Translations under genes and position numbers: made by a program | The notes under the pieces: generated by a model | The model's input: only the letters and a program-made list of their open reading frames with translations | Database searches by the model: none | What the model was told of the DNA's origin: nothing | Assembly (NCBI RefSeq): GCF_000304475.1 | Contig: NC_018949.1 | Location: forward strand, 62,001-126,000 | Source of the DNA: Kazachstania africana CBS 2517 | Lineage: Eukaryota > Ascomycota > Saccharomycetes > Saccharomycetales > Saccharomycetaceae | Length of the DNA: 64,000 nucleotides | Reading direction: 5' to 3' | In this document: positions 1 to 12,106 of the stretch, one piece after another | How positions within the stretch are numbered: position 1 is the stretch's first letter | Layout: each line of letters opens with the position of its first letter

Positions 1-1524
1 TTTTTTGTCATTGCAGAAGGTGGATAGATTCGAGACTTCATAGCAAAAGGAGAAATTAAAAAGTATAATAAAACAAGCTCTTTAAACCTAAGCGCACTAG
101 CTTAGTAGATCTAACATGAGAAGCAGAGAACGCAATGATTGCTAAAGGCAGCAGTCTTTGGTTTATCCTTTTTTTGTCCATTGTTTCAATAAATAAGTTG
201 GCCCTCTTAGAAAATAGGATAATATAATTTATCCATTCTCAATTACTAATCCATCAGTAACGGTAATCTGAGACAATGAGAACTAGACTAGACTATAAAT
301 GGGGCAACAGCCAAAATAAAACTTGATATAAAGGGGTTGTGCCTGGATTCGTAAGAAGATGAGTTTTGAATTGGTGATGCAATAATTGGGGATATGAAAT
401 GAAACTTTTGATGCTGCTTTTAAAATAGACAGTCCGTAAAGGATTTGTATGAAGCAAAAGTAGAAAAGTTTTCATGTTCCTTCCAAGATGGATAATTAAC
501 AGTGTGTCAGAAGGGTGAAGTGCTATGAAATGAATTAGGCAGTTTTACTGTGCGAGGATGTATTGGCCGTTCTTCTTTAAGTAATTGAACGAGTCTACTT
601 TTTGTTGTGGTATTGCCTGTATTCAAACGAGATGGGTTACTGCCATTGTTCAAAGAGTGAAAGGGGGGTGTAAAATAGGAACTCATCGGGATTTTTTGAT
701 ATTTTCCCTAGTCTCATGGAACTACATATGAGGGAACAGCAATAAAGTTCCTAGTGAAACAGTTTTTTGCACATAAACCTCATACAGAGAAAGCATGGCT
801 TTTTGAACTTGTCAAGAAGACGTCATACGTTTGTGCATTTTCCTCAGGAGAATTGCGCCTGTTAAAAAGGCACAAATATTAATACTCCTGCGTCACTCAT
901 ACATCAGATGCACATTCCGACACAACGAACAGCTTCATAAACGACATTTTTGCGCCGAACCTATCTTTCGTAACATCTAGTTTTTGTGATCAGTAACAGT
1001 TTGGCAGCAAAAACAGAGGAAAAAGTCTTGTTGAAAGTACGAAGGGCACAGCTTTCCGGATCCATTCAACTAACAACATGTATTCTGTTCTGGATTCCTC
1101 GAGAAACCGGTCACAATGGTGAAGCATAACCACAACAGGATCAAACCATGAAAGGAAACGTCTCTGTGTCACAGTCTTCAAAACCCCCCATTAAAAAAAC
1201 CCTCTCATTCTAAAGAAGAAACATGTTCACGATCGCATAACTGCGTTCCTGCAGTCTTGACTCTCATCTTCTTGTTAAAGCAAGCATTGCAGTAGATAAT
1301 CCCATTCTGTGAATCTTCCATTAATCATTTCATCTTGTTAGAGTTATCATTAAAGGCTAATAGAGTTTCTTCTGATGGGATAAAATACGACCGGGTAATA
1401 CAATCTCTGATATCACGAGCAGAAAATTTAAAAAAAATTATACAAAATGTGAAGGTGATAGTAATGCATATTAAGCAACAGATCAAATTTTAATCACAAA
1501 CAGTTTTGGGGGGGTAGCGAAGAA
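1..1524. other. Gene-free region upstream of BRL1
   Basis: No open reading frame longer than about 63 codons is present on either strand and no tRNA is recognisable. In S. cerevisiae the gene left of BRL1 is YHR035W; nothing like it can be read here. The last 150 bases, with a Reb1-like site at 1392-1398, are presumably the BRL1 promoter. A CTCGAG palindrome lies at 1098. The rest shows nothing I can assign. Confidence 0.6.
1392..1398 (+). promoter_or_regulatory. Candidate Reb1 site upstream of BRL1
   Basis: CGGGTAA, the core recognised by the general regulatory factor Reb1, lies about 130 bases before the BRL1 start, the usual distance for a nucleosome-depleted yeast promoter. This is a motif match only. 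Confidence 0.4.
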
Positions 1525-2631
1525 ATGGAGGTGAATTTTTCGAACCTGTCGATCAGTGATAATAAGGAAAATGAAATGGATTTAAATATACTCGGGTTGT
1601 CGATTCAGGATGGTAATCCTTCGAAGAAATATATGAATTATTTGCCTGTTAATCCATCTCCTTTGAGACAAAATTTCAATGAATTGGCGTCCTATGACGA
1701 AATGGAGATAGACACCGAAGATGTTGTCGAGTCGAATGATGTTGACGTTTTGTTCAAGGATAATCTGAATATTGTACATGAAGAGACGGAAGAATTAGAT
1801 GAACTTGAAGTGGAAATCAATGAGAATGAAGAGATTTACGATGAAAAGGAATTATCCCTACCAAAGAAGAACGTTATCAAGGCACTCTTGTCTCCGACAC
1901 AACTGGGTGCCGCAGCTGCTGCAACTGCATACAAGGGAGGTCGAGAACTGACCCCGGAAGAACTAAAGAACGTATTGAAAGAAAGATCAAAATTACAACC
2001 TATACAGGTACAGATCAACAACAATAATTATCATTTCCATGGTGAAATTGAGCCAAATAGAGGTGTAGAAGAAAGTCTACCGAACCCTTGGTCATCGCAA
2101 TCTTTGCCTAGTTCGAAGAAAATTTACAACTTAATTTCATATTCTCAGTTTTTAATGAATTCATTTTCAATTTCCATAATATTCATGTTTATTGTAAGAA
2201 CAATCAAATCCGATTTGAATTCTACATGGTACAAAAACAAGCTGACTCTAATAAATGAATCCTCATTTTGTTCCAAACAGTACATCTTAAACAATTGCCA
2301 AATCAATGGTAAATTGCCTGCATTGTCAGATGACTGTGAAACGTGGTACAATTGCATGAATAGAAACAACGATTTAATATTCAATAACAAATCCATATTA
2401 ATGTTCAACCTGTTTGGGAATCTAATTAACTCCTTCATCGAGCCAATAGGCATAAAGACTCTCGTTGTTCTACTGCTGGGTGTACTCATCTGGTTTTTCA
2501 CATCAAATTTCTTGATGGGGTTCCTAAGAGCCAAATATTACTACGGCGATTCCACAACTAGTCACATCAAATCATCACAACAACAGGACCAAAACCAACT
2601 CGAATTGATCCCGCATAACAAGCAGTTCTGA
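1525..2631 (+). CDS. BRL1: Brl1-like nuclear envelope membrane protein
   Basis: 368 residues from an ATG. Brl1 and its paralogue Brr6 are integral proteins of the nuclear envelope and ER, needed for nuclear pore complex assembly and membrane lipid homeostasis. The first 200 residues are hydrophilic and acidic, with a conserved-looking stretch around residues 112-155 (ALLSPTQLGAAAAA). Two hydrophobic segments at about 207-226 and 310-335 bracket a lumenal loop with four cysteines (about 249-277), the hallmark of the Brr6/Brl1 domain. It is shorter than S. cerevisiae Brl1, mostly in the N-terminal tail. PUT2 and RRF1 follow, as in S. cerevisiae, which favours BRL1 over BRR6. Confidence 0.92.
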   Translation: MEVNFSNLSISDNKENEMDLNILGLSIQDGNPSKKYMNYLPVNPSPLRQNFNELASYDEMEIDTEDVVESNDVDVLFKDNLNIVHEETEELDELEVEINENEEIYDEKELSLPKKNVIKALLSPTQLGAAAAATAYKGGRELTPEELKNVLKERSKLQPIQVQINNNNYHFHGEIEPNRGVEESLPNPWSSQSLPSSKKIYNLISYSQFLMNSFSISIIFMFIVRTIKSDLNSTWYKNKLTLINESSFCSKQYILNNCQINGKLPALSDDCETWYNCMNRNNDLIFNNKSILMFNLFGNLINSFIEPIGIKTLVVLLLGVLIWFFTSNFLMGFLRAKYYYGDSTTSHIKSSQQQDQNQLELIPHNKQF

Positions 2632-2776
2632 CTCGCTCTCGCCGCAGTAATCTTCATCATCAAAGCCTATCTCTTCACTTTTTTCACTAAATTTTTTTTT
2701 TCAAAATAGTGCGGCTGTCCTTCCCCTTATCAAGAGAGACTAAACTTATTTCTATCATACAATGTAGAATAAATAA

Positions 2777-4516
<1,740 letters not shown>

Positions 4517-4696
4517 TTAAATGAATATAGCTTATATGTCTATCTTTATATATCAATCTTTATATTCAATTTTTACACTCAATTAGCTCTAGTATATATG
4601 TTGTCGCTGTCAGATATCAGACGGGATGGTCTACGAAAAATGAAATATTTTTCATTTCCCTTTCAATATTGAACTACAGTAACCATCACAACTGTC

Positions 4697-5377
4697 ATGC
4701 TGGTGCTCAGGCGTACTATCAGATCTCAAAGCTACCTTATACGGCCATTGCACACGAGTAGGTTATTGTTAAAGAAGAAAAATCGTGGTAGTAAGGCTAA
4801 TGAAGACGATATTGAAGTTGTCGACCTAAAGCTATATTTGAACCAAGCAAAAGAGCGCTATTCAAAAATCCTCGAGTTACAGAAACAAAAACTAGTTGAA
4901 TTGAAACAAGGAAATGCTAATCCAAACATTTTTAATGCTTTGGTTATGCCTAGTGGTAAGAAATTTACAGATATTGCGATCACATCCTTACGAGGTAAAA
5001 ATTCTCTATTAGTTACAGTCTTTAATCCAAAAGACACTAAGAACGTTGTCAGTACAATTTTAGCAGCTAATTTGAATTTGACGCCGGAACGATTACCAGA
5101 TAATGAACAGCAATTAAGGATTATGTTACCGCCTCCGACAGCGGAATCTAGGCTGAAAGTAATCAAGGATTCAAAGGAGCTTTTTGAGTCATTCAAGAGT
5201 TCAAACTCAAAACACTCAATGGGATCAATACGTAGAGACATACTTGACAAATTGAAAGGTATTCAAATGGATGATTTTCAAAAGAAATGTATTAAAGACT
5301 TGGAAACCATTCACAAAGACTATATGAATCAATTGAAAGAGCAATATAAGAAATTTGAAAGCACATTTAATAGGTAA
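4697..5377 (+). CDS. RRF1: Mitochondrial ribosome recycling factor
   Basis: 226 residues. It resembles bacterial ribosome recycling factor, which with an elongation factor G splits post-termination ribosomes; the yeast protein does this in mitochondria. The start (MLVLRRTIRSQSYLIRPLHTSRLL) is arginine rich and lacks acidic residues, a typical presequence. The recycling-factor fold is represented by LPPPTAESRLKVIKDSKE near residue 150 and the helical C-terminus that follows. It sits between PUT2 and MSC7 exactly as in S. cerevisiae. It is convergent with MSC7, only 51 bases stop to stop. Confidence 0.93.
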   Translation: MLVLRRTIRSQSYLIRPLHTSRLLLKKKNRGSKANEDDIEVVDLKLYLNQAKERYSKILELQKQKLVELKQGNANPNIFNALVMPSGKKFTDIAITSLRGKNSLLVTVFNPKDTKNVVSTILAANLNLTPERLPDNEQQLRIMLPPPTAESRLKVIKDSKELFESFKSSNSKHSMGSIRRDILDKLKGIQMDDFQKKCIKDLETIHKDYMNQLKEQYKKFESTFNR

Positions 5378-5428
5378 AATCTTGTAAATAAATCAATAAA
5401 TATTGTATATATAAGTATATGGTCAAAA

Positions 5429-7318
5429 TTAAGAATTTTTGGCCAAAGACAGTAATGATTTGATTCGTTGCCATACTGAAGTGCAATAGGAACCTGTTAT
5501 GAACGCTTTCACAAAAGCCCATGATTTATCTTTACTCTTTATCGGGTAGTCCAATGGAGGAGGAATCTGTGTTGAAATAAAGGGTAGTTTATCATAACAG
5601 ACACTTTTTGCATTGCAGAGGCCTAGTAAGCCTTCCTCTCCGCCAAATTTGCCATAACCCGAACCATGAATACCACCAAATGGTAATTGACAAACATAGA
5701 ACGTCGCAAAATCATTAATAGCAACGTTACCAGTTTTTAATTTATTTGCAACATAGTTACACTCTTCGTAATTATTACCAAATACGGAACCTCCCAGGCC
5801 AAATGCAGCAGAATTAGCTAGTTTAATACAGTGGTCCGTATCCTTCGCCTTCATCATTACTAAAATTGGGCCAAAAACTTCATTTTGAGCAATTTTCATA
5901 TTAGGTTTCGCATCTACAAGAAGTGTTGGCTTGAAAAAACAGCCATTTGGATATTTTGGGTGTTTGTAACGTGAACCACCACTTAATAGTCTTGCACCTT
6001 TGTTCACAGCATCTTGAATTAGAGATTCCAGTGATTCAAATCTATTATCTGAAATCATGGCACCTACATCAATCGTCTCATCATCATCGATGTTAGAACC
6101 TAATCTGAGTGCATGTTTGTTCAGACGCTTCTCTAAGATTGACACCAACGTATCATAGTTCTTCGAAGATACAATAACTCTTTCAATCCCAATACAATTT
6201 TGACCAGCAGATTGGAATGTTCCTCTTAAAATAATGGAAGATAATTTATCCAGATCCTTAACAGAATCAAGCACTATGAAAGCGTCTTTTCCACCTAATT
6301 CGACTACGACGGGTGTTATTGATTTTGCAGCACATTCAAGTATTGACTTGGAAACGGATTGACTACCAATAAATGTTATGTGCTTTAAGCCAGGATGTTC
6401 GGTGAAATAATTGGCAGATTTATCATCGGAAGTGGGAGGTAGACAGTAACATAGTTGAACTAAATCCTCATTTTCGTTACACACCTTTAAACATTTTCTT
6501 ATAACTTCGATGAAGAATTCAGAGGACCAAACAACCTGCTCTGAACATTTTACTACGATGGAATTACCGGTGAATAAAGCCGCAATAATAGGTCCCATCA
6601 AGTTGTGAAATGGGTAGTTCCATGATATAATGGAAGAAACGACACCTAGAGGTTCATATCTAACTTCTGCACCTTTGTACCATTTCATGAAAAAATTAGT
6701 GGGTCCAGGACGTTTATCAGTTTTTAGCACTTGTGGTCCATGTTTTATGACCCATGCTAATTTTTCTAGGGTAACTAATATCTCACCCATTGATGCATCT
6801 AGCATGGTCTTCCCGGAATCTCTGCAAGCCACACGTGCAAGCATGTCTTGATTTTTTAAAATATAGTCTCTTAAAGTGACGAGAATATGTAGCCTTCTTT
6901 CAATTGATGCAGTAGCAAATTCAAGTTGCGCTGCTTCCGCCTTCTTAATTCTATCATTTATATCTTGAGGAGTCATAGACTTGAATTTACCCAAAAATTG
7001 ACCCGTAGCAGGACACTTAGATGGAATTTCTGTCTTGAAGTCGACACTCTTGAATTGCTTTGTAGAGTCTGGATTTGACCAATGCTCCCTAATTTCTGAT
7101 GGAGGCTCTACAGCAAACTTAGCAGATTTTAGATACCATTTGTCGAATATACATGAACGTAAACAATTAGTGGTTAGCCATAAAATGACACTGGTTAATA
7201 AGAACCCTGATATCGTATAAAGAAAGGGACATGATTTCTCTTCTGGAAAATCGCTTAAAAACTGACATCCTATGGCATGCAACCACCGGATTACAACCTT
7301 GGAAATCCCTTTGGACAT
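5429..7318 (-). CDS. MSC7: Msc7 aldehyde dehydrogenase-family protein
   Basis: 629 residues from the first in-frame ATG; the open frame continues 16 codons upstream, but that extension has only a TTG. It belongs to the aldehyde dehydrogenase superfamily. The S. cerevisiae homologue is ER-associated, its mutants were scored for meiotic sister-chromatid recombination, and its substrate is not established. A hydrophobic segment near residues 31-50 looks like an N-terminal membrane anchor. Catalytic motifs are intact: VVELGGKDAF and GQNCIGIER with the active-site cysteine. The length matches the S. cerevisiae protein (644). A CTCGAG palindrome lies just upstream at 7335. Confidence 0.92.
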   Translation of the reverse strand: MSKGISKVVIRWLHAIGCQFLSDFPEEKSCPFLYTISGFLLTSVILWLTTNCLRSCIFDKWYLKSAKFAVEPPSEIREHWSNPDSTKQFKSVDFKTEIPSKCPATGQFLGKFKSMTPQDINDRIKKAEAAQLEFATASIERRLHILVTLRDYILKNQDMLARVACRDSGKTMLDASMGEILVTLEKLAWVIKHGPQVLKTDKRPGPTNFFMKWYKGAEVRYEPLGVVSSIISWNYPFHNLMGPIIAALFTGNSIVVKCSEQVVWSSEFFIEVIRKCLKVCNENEDLVQLCYCLPPTSDDKSANYFTEHPGLKHITFIGSQSVSKSILECAAKSITPVVVELGGKDAFIVLDSVKDLDKLSSIILRGTFQSAGQNCIGIERVIVSSKNYDTLVSILEKRLNKHALRLGSNIDDDETIDVGAMISDNRFESLESLIQDAVNKGARLLSGGSRYKHPKYPNGCFFKPTLLVDAKPNMKIAQNEVFGPILVMMKAKDTDHCIKLANSAAFGLGGSVFGNNYEECNYVANKLKTGNVAINDFATFYVCQLPFGGIHGSGYGKFGGEEGLLGLCNAKSVCYDKLPFISTQIPPPLDYPIKSKDKSWAFVKAFITGSYCTSVWQRIKSLLSLAKNS

Positions 7319-7958
7319 GTTTTGATGCTTTTTTCTCGAGGAATTGGCATATCTAGTCGTATTCAATTGAGAATCATCCTTTTTATATAACTCAGATGTT
7401 CCTGGCAGCTTCGTTTAATAAATGTTTTTGCAATGGACCGATAAAGATACTATACGGCAATGCATGATATATCTCGAAAAGCCAAGACTAGTATACCGAT
7501 TCGATATTTTGATGCATTTCTAACATGTTGTAGTGAGTAATACGTTTATATTGCAGGTAGTATATCTTTCACATTTGGTTCTTCAATGGGGCGAGTGGAC
7601 TGGGGTGTACCTGTAGCAGATGACCCTTCCCACGGACAAAACATAAAACCGTAAATAAACCTGCAGTCAATGATGGTTGTGCACTGTTTAATTGTAAATA
7701 TTATGGCTGATAATATGATAGCTTGGGTCTGTATAGCATGCTCATTACGTTATTATATGAGGCATCTTTGTACTAAAGAAAAATAACAGGACTCGTAGGT
7801 AAGCTCACTACTGCGCGTTGCACTTTCGTTGCATCTGCATTGTATAATTCGAATCTAGAAACAATATGTTATCATTACTTATGCAGTCATTTTAAATGAC
7901 CATTATTTGATAATTTAAACAGGAAGACAGGTGAAGGTATATAAGGTAAATTCTATCT
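7319..7958. other. Intergenic region between MSC7 and VMA10
   Basis: This region serves as the MSC7 promoter and the VMA10 3' flank. It contains a CTCGAG at 7335-7340. No coding potential, RNA gene or repeat is evident. Confidence 0.6.
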
Positions 7959-8362
7959 TTAAAGAGCATTGGCATGAACTTCGACGGTAGGGCTGGTAAC
8001 AGAATCAGCCAATAATTTGATTACAGCAGCCTTCTTTTCGTTAGAAATCTTTTTAATCTCTTCTAATTCACTTTGAACGTTTGCATTGGCATCCTTTTCT
8101 AAAGACTCAATACCACCTTCATTTGACTGTTCGATATCCTTTAGTTCCTTATCTTTAGCTAGCTTATATGAATTAATTTCTTCTGCCGCATCTAACTTGG
8201 CTTGCTTCAGTCTTTCAGTTCTGTATTTTCTGGCTTGTGATACAATTTCATGAGCTTCTTTTTCAGCTTTCAATAAGGTAGCAATACCGTTTTGTTGAGA
8301 CTTTCTCAAATCGTTAGTAAACAAGTTCTTGAATCCATTAAGATAATGTCGATACGCACCAT
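7959..8362 (-). CDS. VMA10: V-ATPase subunit G, spliced (first exon is the ATG alone)
   Basis: The gene encodes the 114-residue subunit G of the peripheral stalk of the vacuolar H+-ATPase V1 sector, a long charged helix pairing with subunit E. The continuous frame (7959-8324) has no ATG in the right place. Joining an ATG at 8360-8362 to 8300 over a 59-base intron gives MSQQNGIATLLKAEKEA, closely matching the S. cerevisiae N-terminus (MSQKNGIATLL), and a total of 114 residues, the same as that protein as I recall it. The C-terminus, VEVHANAL, also matches. The model is complement(join(7959..8300,8360..8362)). The 5' splice site is non-consensus, so exon 1 is the least certain part. BCD1, which follows in S. 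cerevisiae, is missing here. Confidence 0.88.
8301..8359 (-). other. VMA10: Spliceosomal intron in VMA10
   Basis: The 59-base intron begins GTGCGT (consensus GTATGT), has a perfect TACTAAC branch site at 8313-8319, and ends AAAG twelve bases later. The position, directly after the initiator ATG, agrees with my recollection of the S. cerevisiae gene. The 5' site is weak but it is the only one I found that restores frame and homology. Confidence 0.72.
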
Positions 8363-8523
8363 TGTATAAGAGTTTTCTGTTTTTCCTATTTGGCTGAGAA
8401 TAGTAATACTCTCTTTCCTCCCAAAAGCTTTTTTGTTAACAAACTTCGCCTTTAAAAATACCAATATACATAAGGCTATCAAATTTATATATACGTATAT
8501 GTATAATCATATCTACAGCCAAC

Positions 8524-9221
8524 TTAATATTCCAGGACCTTCACGTACTGATATGCAAGATCACATATATAGTTAGGATTTGTTTCATCCATACTGTCTT
8601 GACAAATTTGATAGTCTTTAATACCAATATTTTTCAATATATCTTTAACTTCTTGAACTTCATCCGCATGCGTGGTATCAATTTCAATCAAGAGACCTTT
8701 AAACCCTGTAGAAGAGAAGAGGTTAATCGCTTTTATCGTGGATTTCAATTTCGTGATGAATGTTTCTCCGCTTTCACCTCTTATGAGTTGCCTTTGATCC
8801 CAAATATTCGACAATTTGTTTGTCAAGATGGAATCCATGGAGTCTATGAACCCAGAAGTGCAATTGTTCTCCAGTAAGTCATTCGATACATTCTTCACAT
8901 TGCTAGTTGTGACTAAGGCAAATTTCTGGTCTTTAATGATGACTGTCTTTTGATCATGGCTGGGAAAGGTAATGGAGTACATAAGTTTACCAAAATCGGA
9001 AGATTCAGTGGTAGATATTCGAGCACGGTAGGGACGTACTTCTACCGACCAACTTTCTCCTATCGACAGAAGGATATTTGCCAACACATCTTTAAACTCA
9101 GATAGGGTAGCCAAAGTGGCTCTTTCAATGAAAATCACACTGTTTTAAACGTGACCTTGTTAGTCGTGGGTCCACACTAAATAGTAATCATTTTAAAACT
9201 GACATACGTGGTACTAGACAT
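8524..9221 (-). CDS. SRB2: Mediator subunit Srb2/Med20, spliced
   Basis: 209 residues once spliced. Srb2 (Med20) is a Mediator head-module subunit that joins Med18 and contacts RNA polymerase II. The uninterrupted frame starts at a GTG, so a first exon is required. The model complement(join(8524..9139,9208..9221)) gives MSSTTVIFIERATLATL, aligning residue for residue with S. cerevisiae MGKSAVIFVERATPATL. Further matches are KLMYSITF, LSNIWDQRQLI, NLFSSTGFKGLLIE and ICDLAYQYVKVLE at the end. The gene is divergent from NCP1, as in S. cerevisiae. Confidence 0.94.
9140..9207 (-). other. SRB2: Spliceosomal intron in SRB2
   Basis: The 68-base intron has a consensus 5' site GTATGT (9202-9207), a near-consensus branch site GACTAAC (9159-9165) and a CAG 3' end. 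It interrupts codon 5 after its second base. The S. cerevisiae gene also carries an intron near its start. Confidence 0.9.
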
Positions 9222-9943
9222 TAGATAGACTGCTGATACGGGTGTTCCGAACAAGATGATTCCTGGTCAATGTGGAAATATCAGAATCCATTTGAAATGA
9301 ATTGTGATATTGTCACAACGTAGAAGATGATAACAGACCTATAATACGATGAGATATCCAATATGCAGCGTTATAGAACGTGTCTACCGTGGATGTCTTT
9401 CTTCTACTGTTGAGGGATGTCGAACATTGTGTGTTGCAGTTTGTGCACCGAAGTTTGTACGCTAGTGTGTTTTCTTGCAAGCACCGCAATATTAGTTTAA
9501 TCCATTCAAGATTGCTAGAACAGTGTCGTAACAATTAAGGACATGCCAGAATTGCTGTTACTGAGAGACCGCTGTTTCGATGGATTAGACAACAAGTAAT
9601 TCCATCTCGACTGGGTCGCCGGTGCCTCGAGGATAACTCTGGCGTAACCCAAAACCTGTCCGGGCAAGTCTGACATAACACAAGACCTGTCCCGCACCCC
9701 ATGTGTCTAGATAAGTTCCCATACGCCAAAATAATCGACACCCTGCTATTCCCACGTGTTGCTGGGCTCCGATGGAGGACGAGCACATTCCTCGATGTTT
9801 CTTCTGGCTCATCTTATTAGCTGTCAGTTTAAGGTGCAAAGAAAAAAAAAGAAGCGATTTTAGAACATCTCGATGACTTATTTAAACAGACCTTGGAAAA
9901 CACAGTCAACGGTGAAAGGACTCGCGAAGAACCTGGTTTCGTC
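9222..9943. promoter_or_regulatory. Divergent promoter of SRB2 and NCP1
   Basis: These 722 bases have no convincing gene. They hold a CTCGAG at 9626-9631 and an E-box CACGTG (Cbf1-type) at 9753-9758, about 190 bases before NCP1. Small open frames in 9313-9839 overlap in several phases, lack recognisable products, and I treat them as chance. Confidence 0.55.
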
Positions 9944-11995
9944 ATGGATTCCGTTGATGTGATTGTGCTGCTACTCGCTGCGGTCGCTGTTTTGTTTTAT
10001 ACGAACAGGACAAAGCTTACTTCTATCTTTTTTGGTAACGACGACTCGATTACCGTTAATTCGTCGTCTGGTGATATTGTGACTGTACTCAAGGAAAACA
10101 AGAAGAATTATTTGGTACTGTATGCTTCCCAAACTGGTACTGCTGAAGACTATGCCAAGAGTTTCGCCAAAGAATTAATTAGTAAGTTCTCGTTGAATGT
10201 GATGTGTACCGATGTCGAGAATTATGAATACGATAACTTGGATACTGTCAGCGTACCAGTGTCGATTTTCATTTCTACTTATGGTGAAGGTGATTTCCCT
10301 GACAATGCCGCTAATTTTGAATCGTTTTTAAACAATATAGAGTCCAGCGACTTGACCAATTTGAAATTTACTCTCTTTGGGTTCGGTAATTCGACTTACG
10401 AATTTTATAATGGAGCTGCAAAAAGGACTTTAAAGGCATTAAAAAGTGCTGGAGCAACTCTAATTGGGAGCTACGGTGAGGCAGATGACGGTTCTGCTTC
10501 TACTGACGAAGATTATTTGTCATGGAAATCAAAGATATTTGATGATTTGAAGACCTCTTTGAATTTAGATGAACAAGAAGATATTTTCAAGCCTTCATTC
10601 AAATATGAAGTCATAGACGAAAAAGTTAACGGTAAAGTTGCTCTTGGTGAACCATGCCAAGAGTATTTACCACGCAACAAATTACCTTTCAGTAAAGAGA
10701 AAAACGTTTTCACCGGTCCTTTCAATGCCAACTTTCCTTATGTGGCTCCAATAACTGCATCGAGAGAGTTGTTTCAAAGTGACGATCGTAACTGCATTCA
10801 TGCAGAATTCGACGTTTCCGGTTCTAATTTAAAATATTCTACCGGTGATCATCTGGCTATTTGGCCATCAAATGCAAATGAAACTGTCGAGAAGTTTTTG
10901 GCGGTTTTCAGTCTGAATCCTGATGAAATTTTCAATCTGACTCCGCTAGACGCCACCATAAAGTTGCCATTCCCATGTCCAACCACCATCGGTTCCGTTG
11001 TAAGACATTATATGGAAATAACAGGCCCAGTATCGAGAAAATTCTTTAGTTCGTTGGTTCAATTTGCCCCGAACAACGAAATTAAAGAGAGGCTAGAAGA
11101 GTTATCTAACGATAAGGACCAATTCGCCGTTGAAATTACTTCTAAATATTACAATATTGCCGACGCCGTATCATATTTGTCTAATGAAAAGCCATGGACC
11201 ACCATTCCGTGGACGTTCCTGATTGAATCTCTTGCGCGTATTCAACCTCGTTACTATTCGATTTCATCCTCTTCACTATCTGAAAAGCAGACTATTCACG
11301 TAACTGCTGTCGTAGAAAATATTCCAAACAATAAAAGTGGTAATCCAATAATTGGTGTCACAACAAATTTGTTACGAAACATTCAATTGAATCAGAGCTT
11401 AAACGAAAAAATCTCCGGTCCATCATTACCTTGTACTTACGATTTGAGTGGGCCGCGTAATCTATTTGAAGATAGTAAACTGCCTGTCCACGTTCGCCGT
11501 TCTCACTTCAAGTTGCCATCCAATCCTAGGACTCCAGTAATTATGATTGGACCTGGTACTGGTGTTGCACCATTCCGTGGGTTCATTAGAGAAAGATGTA
11601 AAATGTTGGAATTACAATCTAATCTCAAATTGGGTAAACATCTTCTCTTCTACGGATGTCGTAACAATGATGACTATCTCTATAAAGATGAATTTCCAGA
11701 ATATATTGAAAAGATGGATGGGCTGCTAGAACTATTTGTAGCTTTTTCAAGATTGCCTGGTTCCGAAAAGGTGTACGCTCAGGACATGTTGAAGGAGAAT
11801 GAAGAGCAAGTCTTGAGCCTGATGAAGCAAGGTGCATTCATTTATGTTTGTGGTGATGCTAAGAGTATGGCACAGGCCGTTCATGCAACCTTGATAGATA
11901 TCTTACGCCGTGGATTGCAAATCTCTGCTGCTGAGGCGACAGAGATGTTGAAAATGTTCAAGACCACCGGCAAGTACCAGGAAGACGTCTGGTAA
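9944..11995 (+). CDS. NCP1: NADPH-cytochrome P450 reductase
   Basis: 683 residues from the ATG at 9944. The open frame reaches back to a TTG at 9893, but the usual N-terminus and length (691 in S. cerevisiae) fit the ATG. The enzyme passes electrons from NADPH through FAD and FMN to microsomal P450s such as Erg11 and to squalene epoxidase, in ergosterol synthesis. A membrane anchor spans residues 5-22. The FMN domain (YASQTGTAEDYAK, STYGEGDFPDNA), FAD motif (RYYSISSSS) and NADPH motif (GPGTGVAPFRGF) appear in that order. It ends EDVW, the conserved C-terminus with the aromatic residue that covers the flavin. Confidence 0.97.
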   Translation: MDSVDVIVLLLAAVAVLFYTNRTKLTSIFFGNDDSITVNSSSGDIVTVLKENKKNYLVLYASQTGTAEDYAKSFAKELISKFSLNVMCTDVENYEYDNLDTVSVPVSIFISTYGEGDFPDNAANFESFLNNIESSDLTNLKFTLFGFGNSTYEFYNGAAKRTLKALKSAGATLIGSYGEADDGSASTDEDYLSWKSKIFDDLKTSLNLDEQEDIFKPSFKYEVIDEKVNGKVALGEPCQEYLPRNKLPFSKEKNVFTGPFNANFPYVAPITASRELFQSDDRNCIHAEFDVSGSNLKYSTGDHLAIWPSNANETVEKFLAVFSLNPDEIFNLTPLDATIKLPFPCPTTIGSVVRHYMEITGPVSRKFFSSLVQFAPNNEIKERLEELSNDKDQFAVEITSKYYNIADAVSYLSNEKPWTTIPWTFLIESLARIQPRYYSISSSSLSEKQTIHVTAVVENIPNNKSGNPIIGVTTNLLRNIQLNQSLNEKISGPSLPCTYDLSGPRNLFEDSKLPVHVRRSHFKLPSNPRTPVIMIGPGTGVAPFRGFIRERCKMLELQSNLKLGKHLLFYGCRNNDDYLYKDEFPEYIEKMDGLLELFVAFSRLPGSEKVYAQDMLKENEEQVLSLMKQGAFIYVCGDAKSMAQAVHATLIDILRRGLQISAAEATEMLKMFKTTGKYQEDVW

Positions 11996-12106
11996 AAAAA
12001 CCTTGCATGCGTTCATTTTATTCATTTCGTTACATAAATCTGATTTACTTATTGATTAGTACATTTTCACATTTGCTCATGCTATACAGAAAAATATATG
12101 TATAAT

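Noticed and set aside
2712..2727. Put3-like site upstream of PUT2
   Set aside because: A CGG is present but the required CCG ten bases later is not.
9313..9839. Overlapping minus-strand frames upstream of NCP1
   Set aside because: Four frames in different phases cover the same DNA without homology; a remnant of BCD1 was considered but no match could be read.
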